A stretch of DNA of 64,000 nucleotides from NCBI GenBank assembly GCA_033854175.1, contig JAWOKN010000004.1, forward strand, positions 1-64,000. Direction: 5' to 3'. Every line of letters starts with the position of its first letter. The stretch's first letter is position 1. Below are positions 62,756-64,000 of the stretch, piece after piece. A program made the translations under genes and the position numbers. The notes under the pieces are model-generated. The model was not told where the DNA came from, did not search any database, and was given only the letters and a program-made list of their open reading frames with translations. This DNA comes from DATKPE01 sp033854175. Its GTDB lineage: Bacteria > Bacteroidota > Ignavibacteria > UBA10030 > SZUA-254.

Positions 62756-64000
62756 TATGATTTTCCCAGAGTGGCAGAAACAGACGCACGTTGAAGCATC
62801 ATGCCATGTGAACCGAGTTTAAGGTACGACATTCCCTTAAACGAAGGAAGTGATGCGGTCATCTCGTTGAAGACATCTTCTGCCGTCGAGTACCGCCATT
62901 TTGCACCAAGGGCATTGGCGACATTCATGCACACCCTCCACGTCGGTCGGGCGTCGCGTCGCTGTCCCTTCATCCAACGGTCATTCAGCGCTCCAAACCG
63001 GTCCAGCCTGCTGAGCGACAAACCGTCGAGCGCCCGTTCAATGACAGCGGTCGCAACAGCCGGTCTGATGCGCTGGACATAGCCCAGAAAATTCGTCATC
63101 GTGCCGTTTTTCTCCGCGTACGTTGCCGAGGAAAACACCACATGGGCAATTTTCGTCAACGGATTCTCGCTGCTCGCGTGAACGATCAGAAGATCCAGTT
63201 TTGAGAGAATCTCGAGGATCTTCGGATCATTGCCGAGCGTCTCATCAATGACATAGAGGGCTTTGACCTCCCCCCGGTCGATAGCACCGAGAATCCCCGG
63301 AAAATCGTTCGACGGTTCCGGGGGCATGAGACCGACTTCCCGCGCACCCCTGCTGTTCGGGGTTTTGTCCGCCCTTATGAGAAGACCGTCCTCATCACCG
63401 TCGATCACAACCCGGCGGAAATCAAACTTTTTCACGCCAGCGAAATTGAGGAACTTCACGAGAAGGTAATTATCCTCATTCGTGGCAAAGGGAGATCCGA
63501 TTGCCGCTATTTCATGCTTTTTGTAACCCTTCAATTCCGAAGCCGCCTTCGCAACAGCTTCATCCCACCCCACCTCGATCAACTCCCTTTCCTTCCTGAG
63601 GAGCGGACCCTTGATGCGCTGCGGACTGTTCACGTATTTAAAGGTGTCCAATCGGCCATGATCGCACATCCAGTACCCGTTCACCCCCGGATTAAACCGC
63701 GGGGTGAGCCTGAGAATCTCATTGTTCCGCACCCACATCTTGGTGTTGCATCCGCGGGCACACCCAATGCATATGGTATCGGTGGATGACATCTCCCAGA
63801 CCCTGGCCTTAAAACGGAAATCCCGGCTGGTGAGCGCCCCCACGGGACACAGATCGATGGTATTCATCGAGTAGGGATTATCCAGCTTTTCCCCGGGGAA
63901 GGTTGTCAGTTCGATGTGATCACACCTCCGTGTAAAGACCAGCTGGGGCTTTTTCGCCACCTCGTCACAGAACCGTATGCAGCGCGAACACATGATGCAA
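62755..64000 (-). CDS. nuoG: NADH-quinone oxidoreductase subunit G, N-terminus beyond window
   Basis: About 415 residues are visible and the frame is open to the right edge; the Met at 63993 is internal. The first visible residues, C-I-M-C-S-R-C-I-R-F-C, belong to a 4Fe-4S motif, so the [2Fe-2S] domain is missing from view. CIGCARGCN followed 27 residues later by Cys forms the C-x2-C-x3-C-x27-C site of the extra N7 cluster. The molybdopterin-oxidoreductase-like part is shorter than in E. coli. It overlaps nuoH by one base. Confidence 0.93.
   Translation of the reverse strand, partial: CIMCSRCIRFCDEVAKKPQLVFTRRCDHIELTTFPGEKLDNPYSMNTIDLCPVGALTSRDFRFKARVWEMSSTDTICIGCARGCNTKMWVRNNEILRLTPRFNPGVNGYWMCDHGRLDTFKYVNSPQRIKGPLLRKERELIEVGWDEAVAKAASELKGYKKHEIAAIGSPFATNEDNYLLVKFLNFAGVKKFDFRRVVIDGDEDGLLIRADKTPNSRGAREVGLMPPEPSNDFPGILGAIDRGEVKALYVIDETLGNDPKILEILSKLDLLIVHASSENPLTKIAHVVFSSATYAEKNGTMTNFLGYVQRIRPAVATAVIERALDGLSLSRLDRFGALNDRWMKGQRRDARPTWRVCMNVANALGAKWRYSTAEDVFNEMTASLPSFKGMSYLKLGSHGMMLQRASVSATLGKS

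Noticed and set aside
1..64000. Mobile elements, prophage, toxin-antitoxin or restriction genes
   Set aside because: No transposase, integrase, terminal repeats, phage structural gene or defence nuclease was recognised. The HerA-type ATPase alone is not enough to call a defence system.

Overview
This window looks like a chromosomal segment of a Gram-negative bacterium from the Fibrobacterota-Chlorobiota-Bacteroidota (FCB) side of the tree, perhaps an Ignavibacteria/Chlorobi relative. This is inferred from gene content: paired periplasmic M16 peptidases, a DUF3857-transglutaminase lipoprotein, Ycf48-like and DUF1684 proteins, class II ribonucleotide reductase, NuoG/H/I, and many signal peptides and lipoboxes. 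Promoters that can be read by eye are ordinary sigma-70 type (TTGnnn, 16-18 bp, TAnnnT), not the TAnnTTTG type of classical Bacteroidetes. No rRNA, tRNA, insertion sequence, prophage or CRISPR array was seen. Most genes are housekeeping.

Region 1 (1-16.8 kb, all minus strand) is rich in envelope proteolysis. It holds an M16 peptidase pair, a large metallopeptidase-propeller-barrel fusion, a membrane-anchored protein made of about 39 tandem nine-residue repeats, an HtrA/Do protease, RecO, MtnA with a PfkB kinase, two secreted M28 aminopeptidases and a PDZ-only protein. Region 2 (16.9-21.2 kb, minus) carries a Nudix hydrolase, an RsuA-type pseudouridine synthase, a histidine-rich polytopic membrane protein and a long-chain acyl-CoA ligase. 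Region 3 (21.2-27.8 kb, plus) has nrdJ with a good promoter and terminator, followed by three secreted or lipid-anchored proteins.

Region 4 (27.8-35.5 kb, minus) is guaA and a probable efp-accB-accC-gcvH-gcvP operon driven by a promoter in front of efp. The EF-P has Asn instead of Lys/Arg at the loop tip. Region 5 (35.5-42.1 kb) is a phosphate-related island. A PhoB/PhoP-like regulator and a PhoR-like kinase lie on the plus strand on either side of a minus-strand DUF47-pit operon. Eleven-bp-periodic direct repeats resembling Pho boxes stand before the regulator and before a small unknown gene just after the kinase. An organophosphate:phosphate antiporter-family transporter lies further on.

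Region 6 (42.1-58.2 kb) has a GAF histidine kinase with purM, a fumarylacetoacetase-family hydrolase with a nearly leaderless promoter, an M23 peptidase, valS, an M49-like peptidase with an SDR oxidoreductase, a Ycf48-like propeller coupled to a DUF1684 lipoprotein, a SpoIIE-type phosphatase and an orphan HerA-type ATPase. Region 7 (58.3-64 kb, minus) is nuoG-nuoH-nuoI followed directly by a second M16 pair instead of nuoJ.

The least explained object is the nonapeptide-repeat protein at 6081-7355. The 114-aa gene behind the triple Pho-box-like promoter at 39.75 kb and the histidine-cluster membrane protein at 18.2-19.3 kb come next.
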